DNA of 64,000 bases from Budorcas taxicolor. Lineage: Eukaryota > Chordata > Mammalia > Artiodactyla > Bovidae. The position numbers and the translations under genes were made by a program. Of this stretch, positions 35,174-47,680 are shown piece after piece (within the stretch, counting starts at the first letter, position 1; each line of letters starts with the position of its first letter). The stretch is taken from contig NC_068930.1 in assembly GCF_023091745.1 (NCBI RefSeq), forward strand, positions 7,648,262 to 7,712,261, read 5' to 3'. The notes under the pieces were generated by a model. That model worked only from the letters and a program-made list of their open reading frames with translations. It did no database searches and was not told the DNA's origin.

Positions 35174-36461
35174 ACAGTGAACTACTGCACAATTGCACTC
35201 ATCTCACACACTATCAGAGTAATGCTCAAAATTCTCCAAGCCAGACTTAACAGTACGTGAACTGTGAACTTCCAGATGTTCAAACCGGATTTAGAAAAGG
35301 CAGAGGAACCAGAAATCAGATTGTCAACATCCGTTGGATCATCGAAAAAGCAAGAGAGTTCAGAAAAACATCTACTTCTGCTTTATTGACTACGACAAAG
35401 CTTTTGACTGTGTGAATCACAACAAACTGTGGAAAATTCTTAAAGAGATGGGGATACCAGACTATCTGACCTGCCTCCTGAGAAATCTATATGCAGGTCA
35501 AGAAGCAACAGTTAAAACTGGACATGGAACAACAGACTGGTTCAAAATTGGGAAAGGAGTGCGTCAAGGCTGTAAATGGTCATTCTGCTTATTTAACTTC
35601 TATGCAGAGTACATCATGAGAAACGCTGGGCTAGATGAGTCACAAGCTGGAATCAAGATTGTCAGGAGAAATATCAATAACCTTAGAGATACAGATGACA
35701 CCACCCTTATGGCAGAAAATGAAAAAGAATAAAGAACCTTTTGATGAAAGTGAAAGAGGAGAGTGAAAAAGTTGGCTTAAAACTCAACATTCAGAAAACT
35801 AAGATCGTGGCATCTGGTCCCATCACTTCATGGGAAATAGATGGGGAAACAACAGAAACAGTGACACTTTATTTTTCTGGGCTCCAAAATCACTGCGTAT
35901 GGTGACTGCAGCCATGAAATTAAAAGATGCTTGCTCCTTGGGAGAAAAGTTGTGACCAACCTAGATAGCATATTAAAAAGCAGAGACATTACTTTGCCAA
36001 CAAAGGTCCATCTAGTCAAGGCTATGGTTTTTCCAGTGATCATGTATGGATGTGAGAGTTGGAATATAAAGAAAGCTGAGCCCTGAAGAACTGATGCTTT
36101 TGAACTGTAATGTTGGAGATGACTCTTCAGAGTCCCTTGAACTGCAAAGAGATCCAACCAGTCCATCCTAAAGGAAATCAGTCCTGAATATTCATTGGAA
36201 GGACTGATGCTGAAGCTGAAACTCCAATACTTTGGCCACCTGATGCAAAGAGCTGACTCATTTGAAAAGACCTTGATGCTGGGAAAGATTGAAGGCAGGA
36301 GGAGAAGGGGACAGCAGAGGATGAGATGGTTGGATGGCATCAGCAACTCGATGGACCTGAGTTTGAGTAAACTCCGGGAGTTGGAGATGGACAGGGAGGC
36401 CTGGCATGCTGCAGTCCATGGGGTTGCAAAGAGTCAGACACGACTGAGTGACTGAACTGAG
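35174..36461 (+). mobile_element. BovB 3' portion (sense)
   Basis: Starts in the reverse-transcriptase region and runs to the usual gactgagtgactgaactga end. A 132-codon open segment (35334-35732) shows FIDYDKAFDCVNHNKLW and GIPDYLTCLLRNLYAGQEATV. The YADD box reads DTDD (RDTDDTTLM), so the catalytic site is lost. Inserted in the L1M. Confidence 0.93.
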
Positions 36462-36972
36462 GATTTATGTCTCTCATTTTGCTATGTGTTTTATATGTCG
36501 TGTCTTTTTTTGTTTCTCCATGTCACTTTCATGTTAAATGCACATTTTCTCTACATTTTCACTCTTGTCATTTCTTTTTTTTATTTTTTCAATTTTCTTA
36601 GAAGTCACTCTGAGTGTTACAGTTAACATATTAACTGATAAAAACCTTGGTCAAATTAATTCCAGCTTAATAGTAATATACAAAACCTTTGCTTCTATAT
36701 ACCTAATTCTCCCCTCAGTCTTTCATGCTGTTATTATAAGGAAATTATTATCTCTGTATAATTATGTATGCCCATTGAGGTACATTTATAATTATTGCTT
36801 TATGCAATGGTCTTTTAAATCAAGATAGAGAAAAACAGACTTAGAATTTTTTAAAATGCATTTATAGTATCTTTTGTATTTACCTATGTAGTTACTCTTA
36901 ATGGACTTCTTATTCCTGTGTATTTGTGTTACTGCCCAGTGTCTCTTCATTTCCGTTTGAAAGACTTCAGTA

Positions 36973-37106
36973 TTCCCTGGGGTGGGGAGGGTGAGGACGC
37001 GGTGCCAGGCGCCGCCGCAGTGGGAGGCCCGCGCACCACCGTGAAGAGTAGGCCTGCTCGGTGCAGCTGGAGAGAGCCCGCACCCAGCACAACCAAAAAA
37101 TAAAAA
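36973..37106 (+). mobile_element. CHR-2 type SINE, 3' part
   Basis: Blocks gtgaagagtaggcctgctcg and gagagagcccgcacccagc with an (A)n(TAAA) tail match the 3' half of CHR-2. Confidence 0.72.
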
Positions 37107-37460
37107 AGATGTTCTTCCAAGTGCGGTCTCCTCGGGCACTGGACAGGTCTGGTGATGACGGTTCTCTGGGGACGGGGCTATGAAGGACGTGCAGCCCCAT
37201 CCTGCCTCCTTCTGTGGCTGCCAGGCTGCTGGTTTTCACCATGATGGTGAGCTAGTGATTTTCAAATTTAACACATTGCTAGGAATGTGGGAAGGGAAAT
37301 AGGGCAAGTTGTAATGTCACAAGACCCACTCTTACCAAAATTTCAGTTATTCTTGTAGAAATGCTTCCTGAATTACTGCAGACCTTTGATTAATATTCAG
37401 AGTCCTGAAGAGAGTGTCTGAAAACATTTGGTGGGGGGGCGTATGTCTTTGTTTCTGTGA

Positions 37461-37677
37461 GGGCTTCCCAGGTGGCATGAGTGGTGAAGAGCCTGCCTGC
37501 CAGTGCAGGCGTCATGAGAGATGCAGGTTCAGTCCTTGAGCCCGGAAGATCCTCTGGAGGAGGGCCTGGCAGCCCACTCCAGTATTCTTGCCGGGGAAAT
37601 CCCATGGACAGAGGGGCCTGGCGGGCTATGGTCCATGGTGTAGCAGAGTCGACATGACTGAAGCGACTCAGCATGCG
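37461..37677 (+). mobile_element. Bov-tA SINE, first of two in tandem
   Basis: Head gggcttcccaggtggcatg, body agtattcttgccggggaaat, end cgacatgactgaagcgactc. Followed at once by a second copy. Confidence 0.92.
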
Positions 37678-37678
37678 T

Positions 37679-37881
37679 GTACCCAGGTGGCTCAGTGGTA
37701 AAGAGTCTGCCTGCACATGCAGGAGATGCGGGTTCAGGAGATCCCAGATCAGGAAGATCCTCTGGAAGAGAAAATGGCAGCCCACTCCAGTATCCTTGCC
37801 AGGAAAATCCCACGGAGAGGCGTCTTGTGGGCTGTGGCTGATGGGGTCACAAAGAGTCGGACACGACTAAACGACTAACAC
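37679..37881 (+). mobile_element. Bov-tA SINE, second of two in tandem
   Basis: Begins at the head's ccaggtggctcagtggtaaag and ends tcggacacgactaaacgac. It differs enough from the first copy to be an independent insertion at its tail. Confidence 0.92.
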
Positions 37882-38885
37882 TTTGTCTTTGTAATAACAG
37901 TGTTTTCTTGGAGTCTTTGTGTTCTTTTACAATTTTGAGAATGCTGTTCTGATGGAACAAATCACAGTTCACCTGAAATGAAGAAGTCCATTGCTTTGGA
38001 CCTGTGATTATCTTCGTGGCAAGGTGAAACCTCCTATAGGTACTTTAACACCTCTGCAGTGTCTCAGTGTTTAATATAGCAGAGTCTTGTGGTTGTAAGG
38101 TGTGTATCTAAGGCAAACAGATACATCTTCATGACGTTCATGTTTGGTAGGAGTGTGTTAAAGGTATTCTAGGCTTTATATATTAACCACCTTTCTTACT
38201 GGAAACTCCTAACAAGGCATATTTAACTTAATGTTCAGTTGACAGGAAAGGGCTCCTAGCAACATTATCAGGAGATGGGCTCCGTGTATCCTTTTCTTTA
38301 TCTTACAGTACAGCAGAAGAGCATTTCCTGTATAGTTGAAAAGATTGAGATCATAAAGGTCATCACCCCAATTCTTGTAATAAACTGACAGTCTATCTTC
38401 TAAATTATATCTCAGTATTCAAAGTGCTTTACAAGCCATTGTAAAATGAGCTCTGAAACTTACTATGTGAAAATGGACTAATCTATGCAAAAAATGCCTC
38501 ATTACCTAATGCTAATAATAATAAGCCAACAGTAAACCAGGGCAAATAGTGTAAAGCACACAGGAAAGTGTGGCGGGCCTGTGGAACAGTTAGGATGAGG
38601 CAAGATGACTTGGGGGATGGTGTGGAGGGGGCTTGCCCTGTCTGGGCCACCATGTTCTCTGAAGATGGCTGGGTCTCGGACTGTCGGGAGCAGTTAGGAA
38701 GCTGTCTTGTCACGTCCGGGGGAGGTCTCCGGATGGCAACGGCAAAGGCTTCTCAAGCTGTTAACTCCGGGACTCTCCCCAGTCACCCCACCCCCGTTGC
38801 CCCTGCCCCCACCACTTTCTCGAGCTCGTTCTCCGCGTCTGTGCTTCTGTTCTTGCCACCATAGTGGGTTCCTCTGGGCCACTCT

Positions 38886-39067
38886 GGGGGCTTCCCTGGT
38901 GGCTCCGACAGTAAAGAATCCGCCTGCAGTGCAGGGGACCTGGGTTCTTTCCTGGATCAGGAAGATCCCCTGGAGGGGGGAACGGCTACCCACTCCAGGA
39001 TTCTTGCCTGGAGAATCCGGATGGACAGAGGAGGCTGGTGAGCTGTAGTTCGTGGGGTCACAAAGAG
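38886..39067 (+). mobile_element. Bov-tA SINE
   Basis: Head gggggcttccctggtggctc, body ccactccaggattcttgcc, truncated before the usual gactgag end; it abuts an L1. Confidence 0.9.
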
Positions 39068-39969
39068 GCCCACATACATGTGTTAATATATGATATTTGG
39101 GGGTTTTTTTCTGACTTAATTCACTCTGTATGATAGATTCTAGGTCCATCAAATCTCCACAGATGACCCAATTTCATTTATTTTTCTGGTTGAATAATGT
39201 TCCCGTGAACATTGGGTTGCACGTGTCTTTTTGAATTATGGTTTTCTCAGCATATATTCCCAGTAGGAGGATTGCTGGATCACATGGTAGTTCTATTTTT
39301 AGTTTTTTAAGAAACATTCATTCTGTTTTCCACAGTGGCTGTATCAATTCACATTCCCGCCAGCAGTCCAAGAGGGTTCTTTTCTCTCCACACCCTCTCC
39401 AGCATTTGTTGTTTGTGGTTTTTTTGATGATGGCCATTCTGGTTGGTGTGAGGTGTTAACTTCATGGTGGTTTTGATCTGCATTTCTCCAATAATGACCG
39501 ATGCTGAGCATCTTTTCCATGTGCCTCTTGGCCATCTGTATGTCTTCTTCAGTGAGATGTATACTTAGGTCTTCTGCTCACTTTTTGATTGGGCTGTTTG
39601 GTTTTCTTTGATATTAAACTGCATGAGCTGTTTGTATATTTTGGAAAGTAATCCTTTGTCCACTGCTTTGTTTGAAAATATTTTCTCCCATTCGGTGGGT
39701 TATTATTTCCTCATATGGTTATGGTTTCCTCTGCTATGCAAAAACTTTTGAGTTTAATTAGATTCCATTGCTTATTTCTGTTTTTATTTTCATTAACCTA
39801 GGAGATGGGTCGTAAAAGACCTTGCTGTGATTTATGTCAAAGAGTGTTTTTCCTATGTGTTCCTCTAAAAGTTTCATAGTGTCCAGTCTTCCCTTTAGGT
39901 CTTTAATCTGTCTTGAGCTTATTTTTGTGTATGGAGTTAGGTAGTGCTCTAGTTCCATCCTTTTACATG

Positions 39970-40225
39970 TAGCACTCCAGTACTCTTGCCTGGAAAACCC
40001 CATGGACGGAGGAGCCTGGAAGGCTGCAGTCCATGGGGTCGCGAAGAGTCAGACACAACTGAGCGACTTCACTTTCACTTTTCACCTTCATGCTTTGGAG
40101 AAGGAAATGGCAACCCACTCCAGTGTTCTTGCCTGGAGAATCCCAGGGACGGGGGAGCCTGGTGGGCTGTCGTCTATGGGACGGCACAGAGTCGGACACG
40201 ACTGAAGCGACTTAGCAGCAGCAGT
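39970..40225 (+). mobile_element. Bov-A2 SINE inside L1
   Basis: Two Bov-A monomers in series, the first starting actccagtactcttgcctgg, joined by the tcactttcacttttcacctt linker, ending cgacttagcagcagcag. It splits an L1 block (tacatgtagc ... tccagttttc). Confidence 0.92.
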
Positions 40226-42089
40226 CCAGTTTTCTCATCTCCCTGTATTGAAGAGGTTGTCTTTTCTTCGTTATATATTCTTGCCTCCTTTGTCATAGAT
40301 TAAGTGACTGTTGGTGTGTGGGTTTATCTCTGGCTTTCTAACCTGTGCTATCTTCTGTATTTCTGATTTTCTGCCAGTACCAAACTGTTGATTTCTGTAG
40401 CTTGGTGGTATAATCTGAAGCCAGGGAGCCTGGTTCCTCCAGCTTTGTTTTTCTTTCTCAAGATTGCTTTGGTTATTCAGTGTCTTTTGTGTTTCCATAC
40501 AAATTTTAAGATTTTTTGTTCTTATTCTGTGAAAACTGGTGTTGATTTATAGGAATTGCACTGAACCTGTAGATTGCTTTGGATTGCTTTCGAATCCAGG
40601 AGCATGGCATATCTCTCCATCTGCTTGTGGCCTCTTTGATTTCTTTCACTGTTTTATAGTTTTCTGAGTACAGGTCTCTTGCCTCATTAGGTAGATATAG
40701 TCCTAGGTATTTTACTCATTTTGTTGCAGGGGTAAATGGTAATTACATTGCTTGTCTGTAAACCTTGTGATTTCTCTTTCAGGTCTTAGTAGGATCAGTG
40801 AATCTTGGTGGTAGGTTTTTCCCTTTCATCACTTAAAATGTATCCTGCCACTCCTTTCTGGCCTGCCGAGTTTCTACTGAAAGATCAGCTGATAACCTTA
40901 CTGGGATTCCTTTATATATTATTTGTTGCTTTTCTCTTGCTGCTTATAATATTTTCCTTTGAGTTTAATTTTTGTTAGTTTGATTAAACTGTGTCTTGAT
41001 GTGTTTCTCCTAGAGTTTATCCTGTATGGGACTCTCTGCACTTCCTGAAAGTAAGTAGCTATTTCCTTTCTGATGTTAGGGAAATTTTCAACTATAATCT
41101 CTTAAAATATTTCCTTAAAGCCATTTTTTTTGTTTTGCTTTTTGTTTTATTCTTGTAGCACCCCTATAATTTGAATACTGATACATTTAATGTTGTCCCA
41201 GAGATCTCTGAGAGTGTCCTCAGTTCTTTCTGTCTCTTCATTCTGCCCCTTGGTAGTTATTGCCACGATTCTGTCTTCCAGCTCACTTGTTTGCTCTTCT
41301 GCATCAGGTATTCTGCTGTTGATTCCTTCTAGCGTGTTTCTCATTTCAGGTGTGATGTTGTTCATCTCTCTTTGTTCTTTAGTTCTTCAAGATCTTTGTT
41401 AAACATTTCTTGTGTTTTCTCAATTCTTGCCTCCATTCTGCTCTGAGATTTTGTATCATTTTTACTGTCATTACTCTGAACTCTGTTTGAGGTCGGTTGC
41501 CTGTTTCCTCTTCATTCATTTGGTCTTGTTGGTTTTTACCTTGCTCCTTCGTCTGTAGCACACTTTCTGGTTGTCTCTCTTTTTTGATGGGTAGGGTTGT
41601 TTGTCATGACGTTTCTAACACTGGAGTTTGCAGCCAGTTTGGTACAGCCAGGACTCGGTACCTAGATGGGACCTCACTGATTAATATTCCAGGGGGTTTG
41701 AGATTCTCTGTTAGTTCAGTGGTTTGGGCTTGGCACCCTCACCAGAGAAGCTCAGGCCTGACCCCCAACCTGGGGACCAAGATCCTACCAGCTGCATGAT
41801 GTGGCAAAAGAAAAGAAAGGACGGTACAATAACCAAAGAATAGAAAACAAAATAAAGTTGTAAAAATTAAAAATATATTAGGAAAAGTAAAAATGTAACG
41901 GAAGCAACTACAGCAAGGTAAAACAGAGGAACAGCAGGAAAAAGAAAAAGGGGGCAGGGGAAAACAAGCCAAAAGTAACATAGCAGTAACAGGTGAGAAG
42001 TAAAAGTGAAAAAAATTATTAGAAATAAAAATATAAGTGAAACAACAAGGTAAAACAACCACAACCCAAAAAGGAAGGCCAGAAAAGAC

Positions 42090-43972
42090 CTTTGCTGTAG
42101 GGGGCCTTACAAGTAGCTGAGAAAAGAAGAGAAATGAAACGCAAAGCAGAAAAGGAAATGTATACTCATCTGAATGCAGAGTTCCAAAGAAGAGTAAGGA
42201 GAAATAAGAAAGCCTTCTTAAGTGAACAATGCAAAGAAATAGAGGAAAGCAATAGAACAGGAAAGACTAGAGATCTCCTCAAGAAAATTAGAGATACCAA
42301 GGGAACATTTCATGCAAAGATGAGTACAATAAGGACAGAAATGGTATGGACCTAACAGAAGCAGAAGATACCAAGATGAGATGGCAAAAATACACAGAAG
42401 AACTATACAAAAAAGGTATAATGACCTGGATAATCATGATGGTGTGGTCATTCTCCTAGAGCCAGACATCCTGGAATGTGAACTCAACTGGGCTTTAAGA
42501 ATCATTACTAAGAACAAAGCTAGTGGAGGTGATGGAATTCCAGTTGAGCTATTTCAAATTCTTAAAAAATTATGTTGTTAAAGTGTTGGACTCAATATGC
42601 CAGCAAATTTAGAAAACTCAGCAGTGGCCACAGGACTGGAAAAACTCAGTTTTCATTCTAATCTGAAAGAAGGACAATTGCAAAGAGTATTCAAAATACC
42701 TTACAACTGTGTTCATTTCACATGCTAGCAAGGTAATGTTCAAAATCCTCCAAGCTAGGCTTCAATAATATGTGAATCATGAACCTCCAGATGTTCAAGC
42801 TGGATTTAGAAAAGGCAGAGGAACCAGAGATCAAATTGCCAGCATCCATTGGTTCAAAAAAAGCAAGAGAATTCCAGAAAAACCATCTACTCTTGCTTCA
42901 TTGACTATGCTAAATCCTTTGACTGTGTGGATTACAACAAACTGGAAAATTCATAAAGCGATGGGTATACCAGACCACTTTACCTGCCTCCTGAGAAACC
43001 TGCATGCAGGTCAGGAAGCAACAGTTAGAACCAAACATGGAACAATTCACTGGACTGGTACAAAATTGGGAAAGGGGTACATCAAGGGTGTATATTGTCA
43101 CCCTGCTTATTTAACTTATATGAAGAGTACATCATGTGAAATGCCAGGCTGGGTGAAGCACAAGCTGGAGTCAAGATTGCTGGGAAAAATAGCAATAACC
43201 TCAGATATGCAGATGACACCACCCTAATGGCAGAAAGCAAAGAGGAACTAAAGAGCCTTTTGATGAAAGTGAAGGAGGAGAGTGAAAAAAAAAAAAAAAA
43301 AGCGCCAGCTTAAGACTCAACATTCAAAAAATGAAGATCGTGGTGTCTGGTCCCATCACTTCATGGCAAATAGATGGGGAAACAGACTTTATTTTCTTGG
43401 GCTCCAAAGTCACTGCAGATGGTGACTGCAGCCATGAAATTAAAAGACGCTTACTCTTTGGAAGAAAGCTATGAAGAACCTAGACAGCATATTTTAAAGC
43501 CGAGACATCACTTTGCCAACATATAGTCAAAACTATGGTTTTTCCATTAGTCATGTATGGATGTGAAAGGTGGGCCATAAAGAAGGCTGACCACCGAAAA
43601 ATCAATGCTTTCAAACTGTGGTGCTAGACTCTTCTTGGTCCCTTGGACAGCAAGGAGATCAAACCAGTCAGTCATCTAGGAAATCAACCCTGAATATTCA
43701 TTAGAAGGACTGGTGCTGAAGCTGAAGCTCCAGTACTTTGGCCACCTGATACAAAGAGCTGACTCATTGGAAAGACCTTGATGCTGGGAAAGATCGAAGG
43801 CAGGAGAAGAGGACAACAGAGGATGAGATGGTTGGATGGCATCACCGACTCAATAGACATGAGTTTGAGTAAGCTCTGGGAGTTGATGAGTTTGAGTAAG
43901 CTCAGGGAGGCCTGGCGTGCTGCAGTCCATGGGGTCGCAAAGAGTCAGACACGACTGAGAGACTGAACTGAC
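42090..43972 (+). mobile_element. BovB, 5'-truncated (sense)
   Basis: Runs from the region after the endonuclease (gagttccaaagaagagtaag) through the reverse transcriptase to the gactgagagactgaactgac end. The YADD box is intact near 43205 (LRYADDTT), but frameshifts lie on both sides. A run of about 18 A at 43287-43304 expands what is normally a short A-stretch in BovB. Inserted in the L1 5'UTR. Confidence 0.92.
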
Positions 43973-45154
43973 TAGATGGTGGAGGTTAGGCAACTCGGGA
44001 CTTAGGTACAGGCAGGAATTAGGATGTGTTTGGGGCCTAGACTCAGGACCCACAGGGCCAGAGAGGGCCTCAAAGGGTGAAGATTAGGTTCGAGACCTCA
44101 GCAGGCTCCCCGGGACCCATGTGGGAAGAGGAGACACTGACCAAGTTCCCCTGCTATCTTCTGCCCTCCCAAGGGTCTTCCCTCACCACTGATACCCTCT
44201 GTACTGGTGGGCCCCTCTTGGGATGGACACCCCTCCCCAGCTGCCCCTCAAGGGCACAGGTCCCCTCCCTGGCCTGTGCGTTTCCTCCCGTCTTCCCCCC
44301 CACCCACGTCCCACCTGGTGGCTCTGGGGTTGCCCCATCCCGTTAGGTGTCGGAGGTTCACAGCCAGTGCCTGGGAGGCGCCCGAGCCGTGCAGAGATGG
44401 GAAGTCTGCATCCTCCTCGTCTCCCACCATCTTCTGTTAACTGTTCTCCTTTTCCATGTGTAAGAACTATCAATGCCGTTTATTTGCCCTTAAAACATTT
44501 CTCCTGATCCAGTATGTTTTGAAATTGAGTAGAGACCATAGTTGTTTTGGTTAATTGGCATCATCTCCTTTAACCCCTGTGGAGGGCTTTGCGCTGGGTA
44601 GTGGAGAGCACGGAAAAGGAGTTTAAGACTTTTGCCTTCCCAGGAAGGAACTCACAGTCCAGTTGGTAGGGAAGCCAAACTTGGCACACAGTATCCTCTG
44701 GTCATTTATGTTTGGCAGGCTAATGCTTTATATATATATTTTTTTTTTTCCTTTCTCTTCTTTCCTAAGCCATGTTAATTGCAATCTGGCAGATAAAGTC
44801 AGTGATGATGAGTCCTGGTCAACAGTAAATCCTGAGTAAATGCATCTCTGTTAGATGCAGTGATGAAAATAAAGAACTTTTGGGCAGAGATTAAATGGAC
44901 AAACACTTTAAAGCTAAAACTCAGTGATATTTTAAAATACTGTTATTTGTCCCTGCAATTTTTGATTTCTCAAATATCTATGTGTTCTGGTTATAAATCT
45001 TTCTCAAGGCTCAAGCTCTCTTCTTTTTTTTTTTTCTATTTTAAGCCTCAGCCTTTGTTAGTTGCTGTGAACCATAACTTGAACTTTGTTTATCAAACAA
45101 ATTTCAGTTTTAAAAAGTAGTTACAAAGTATTTATTCATCACTATGGTGGTTTT

Positions 45155-45371
45155 GGGCTTCGCAGGTGTTGCTAGTGGTAAAGAACCCTCGTGTGCCATA
45201 CAGGAGACTCAGGTTCGACCTCTGTGTTAGAAAGATCACCTGGAGGAGGGCATGGCAACCCACTCCAGTATTCTTGCCTGGAGAATCCAATGAACAGAAG
45301 AGTCTGACGGGCTGTAATCTATAGGGTTGCCAAGAGTCAGACATGACTGAAGCAATTTAGCACGCAGGCAC
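45155..45371 (+). mobile_element. Bov-tA SINE
   Basis: Head gggcttcgcaggtgttgc, body ccactccagtattcttgcc, end cagacatgactgaagcaattt. Confidence 0.92.
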
Positions 45372-45379
45372 GGTGGTTT

Positions 45380-45935
45380 TAACAGTCACGGATTATTTGA
45401 TAACCTTCCCTCCTGGAGGTGGAACTTACTTTCCCTCCCCTTGCATGTGGAGTGAACTTGGTGACTCATGTTTAAATGAATGGAGTAGGGAATAGAAAAA
45501 ATAGTAACTTTATAGTAGAAACCCGTGGCACACCAGGGGGTGGGATGGGATGAGAAAGCTCTTCAGGTCTGCCTTAGTCCTCCGTCAGCTACGAGAAAGC
45601 ATCAGACAGATGGAGCTGAGGAATACTGTGAAATACCTGGCCACGGTGATGAAAAGTGAGGAGAGACTGAGGCACTGTCCCAGAATGGAAGGGACAGAGG
45701 AGACACAGCAGCTGAATGAAGAGAAAAGGGACATTGGTGGGAAAACTAGTGAAATCTGAACAATGCCTCTAGTTTAGATAATAGTGTATTAATGTTACTT
45801 TCTTAGTTCTGATATGTGTTGAATAGTTACATAAGATGCTAACACTAGAGGAAGCAGGGTGAAGAGATGGGAACTCTCTCCACTGCCTTTATAACTGTGC
45901 TGTAATTCTGGAATTACTTCTAAATAAAAAGCAGT
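45380..45935 (+). mobile_element. Old LTR/L1M-like sequence
   Basis: 45380-45530 has a ggaggtggaacttactttccc-type block found in mammal-wide LTR-like repeats. 45660-45935 (gggacattggtgggaaaact, gaagcagggtgaagagatgg, aataaaaag end) matches a common L1M-type 3' end. Family names are tentative. Confidence 0.5.
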
Positions 45936-46769
45936 AAGAACCCATTGATGATTTATTTGGACACAGAAGTGAGGTTGCCGTCTCTGCCACTGTGTCACAT
46001 TGACTGCCCAGTGCCTTGGGGAACCGGGTAAAGTCATAGAAGACCTTCTGTGAGTCTTAAGTATCAGGCAGGATGTGATTTTTAGCTTATTGACTTCTAG
46101 GAAATCCAAGACAGAAAGGCCTTTGTTTGAGAGGACTGCAGACTTTTAACCCTCATAAAGAGCTTATCATTGGAGCAAGCTTATAATGCACTGTGTTATT
46201 ACTGTAAGAAATTTGTAATGGTACTGTTACAGCAGAACTTCTCCCTGGCTTAAAGGAATCTTTGAGCATTCACTCAACAATTTAACACTAGCACCCTTAC
46301 CAATGTCATCATGTTTAACCCTATAATGTTCTGCTTCTGTGTTTCTGTTTGTGGGCCTTTGCAGGGATTAAATCAGTACAAAATTACTGTCTTTGATGTC
46401 TGTCATCATTATTTTCAAAGGTTTGTTTTTTTTTTAATTCTTTCAAAACAGTTTTTTCTTTTGATAAATACTGTAGGTACTACTTTTCATTTCATATATG
46501 TTAACATCTATGCATTTTCTTCAACAGGAACACTCATTTAAAGACATGAGGCTTATTTTTATTTACAACAATGTGGTTTATTTCAGGCAGAAAGATGAGT
46601 CCATTCTTAATTCTTTCTTAGCACCCAAAGAACACTTCTGTTTACTTTTTAGATTTCTGTAAGTTGTTTCTGTAATCATTTAGAATTCTGGTTGTTTTAT
46701 TAGGATCAGGTGGGTATGAGATCCCAGATGATGCAAGCACACTTAAATTTTTCTTAGTGGTTAATTCAT

Positions 46770-47680
46770 TAGAAAACTACCTGCGTGCCCGTGGTGTGGC
46801 GGGCCCTGTTCTAGACGCTGGGGCTGCAGCAGGGAGCACAGCAGAGCACTCGTGACACGTTTACTCCCCTGTGGGATCATCAGAGGATAAGGAGAAAATG
46901 CATAGCGTCAGGTGGTGCTAAGCCCTCTGAAAAAATACAGGCATGGAAAGGGGATAGAGTGATGGAGCGGTGGGGGAATGCTAGTCCCGCTGAAAGAGTA
47001 GGAAGCACGCCTTGTTATATATGGGGTGGGTCATTTCCAGCAGAGGGAATGGGGTGTGCAAAGCCCTGGGGCAAAGGATGTTGCGTGGTTAGGTCTTGTG
47101 GCTGGAGTGCATGCTTGAGAGGCCAGGTGCTATAAGGCCTGCCCACGGTTAGGGCTCTGGGTTCCATGCTGAGTTATCTGGGAGGGCCCTGTGGGTTGTG
47201 GGGAGAGGAGTGCAGCTTGTCAGTATTTCAAAAGGATTCCTCTGGTTTGTGGACGAAGAAACTGCAGGGGAGCAAGTGTGGAGCAGGGAGATCTGTGAGC
47301 CAGACAGGCAACCCCAGAAGGGGGAAGGGCCCAGGGAGGGAGCAGTGAGAGTGGGGAGAAGTGGTTAGACTGTGGGTGGATTTCAGACGTGTCGCTAGTA
47401 GGGTTTGTTGAGGGATGAGATGTGGGGAGAGGAAAGTTGCTTGAGCAGGTAGAGAGGGTTAAGGTGGTGGGAGAGACTGGAGAAATTCTGTGAATCGTCT
47501 GCATCTAGACATTTTTTAAAGCCAGAGGACAAATAACATCTCCTAGGGAGTTAGTGGAGATAGAAAAAGGACTGTAAGGCTGAGTCCTGGGGTTGCCAGG
47601 GGTTAGAAGTTAGAGATGGAAAGGATCCAGCAAGGGAGACAGGGCAGGGGAGGCTGGTGAAATAAGAGGAAGATCTTACC
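46770..47680 (-). mobile_element. L2 LINE remnant (antisense)
   Basis: Begins at the L2 3' end in antisense (gggccctgttctagacgctg) and continues through cagagggaatggggtgtgca, aggattcctctggtttg and gactgtaaggctgagtcctg, in the expected antisense order over 900 bases. Ancient and non-functional. Confidence 0.8.

Larger units (their letters stand above)
30150..36972 (-). mobile_element. Host L1M element, antisense, split by three insertions
   Basis: Old L1M in antisense. Left piece 30150-30603 (cctggagaatgttccacatg ... atcattataaaatttcttc). Middle pieces are 34677-34800 (ttttatctgatattagtata) and 35067-35173 (accatatagttggatcattt). The right piece is 36462-36972. Consecutive L1M positions resume after each insertion, showing that 30604-34676, 34801-35066 and 35174-36461 landed inside one element. 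Confidence 0.75.
39085..44432 (-). mobile_element. Cetartiodactyl L1, antisense, 5' end present, internally deleted
   Basis: ORF2 C-terminal/RT region in antisense fills 39085-40745 (gggattg-like and tctccacaccctctccagc blocks). At about 40745-40790 it jumps to ORF1: minus-strand ORF1p pieces are visible at 41147-41365 (RIPDAEEQTSELEDRI coiled coil) and 41379-41561. The N-terminal half of ORF2 is therefore missing. An A-rich 5'UTR (41562-42067) and a GC-rich 5'UTR (43973-44432) follow, ending ctcccaccatctt, the antisense of the L1 5' start. The 5'UTR includes a CHR-like stretch near 41715-41815. Interrupted by a Bov-A2 and a BovB. Confidence 0.75.

Noticed and set aside
44183..44507. Several 60-95-codon frames on both strands
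   Set aside because: They fall in the GC-rich 5'UTR of an antisense L1.
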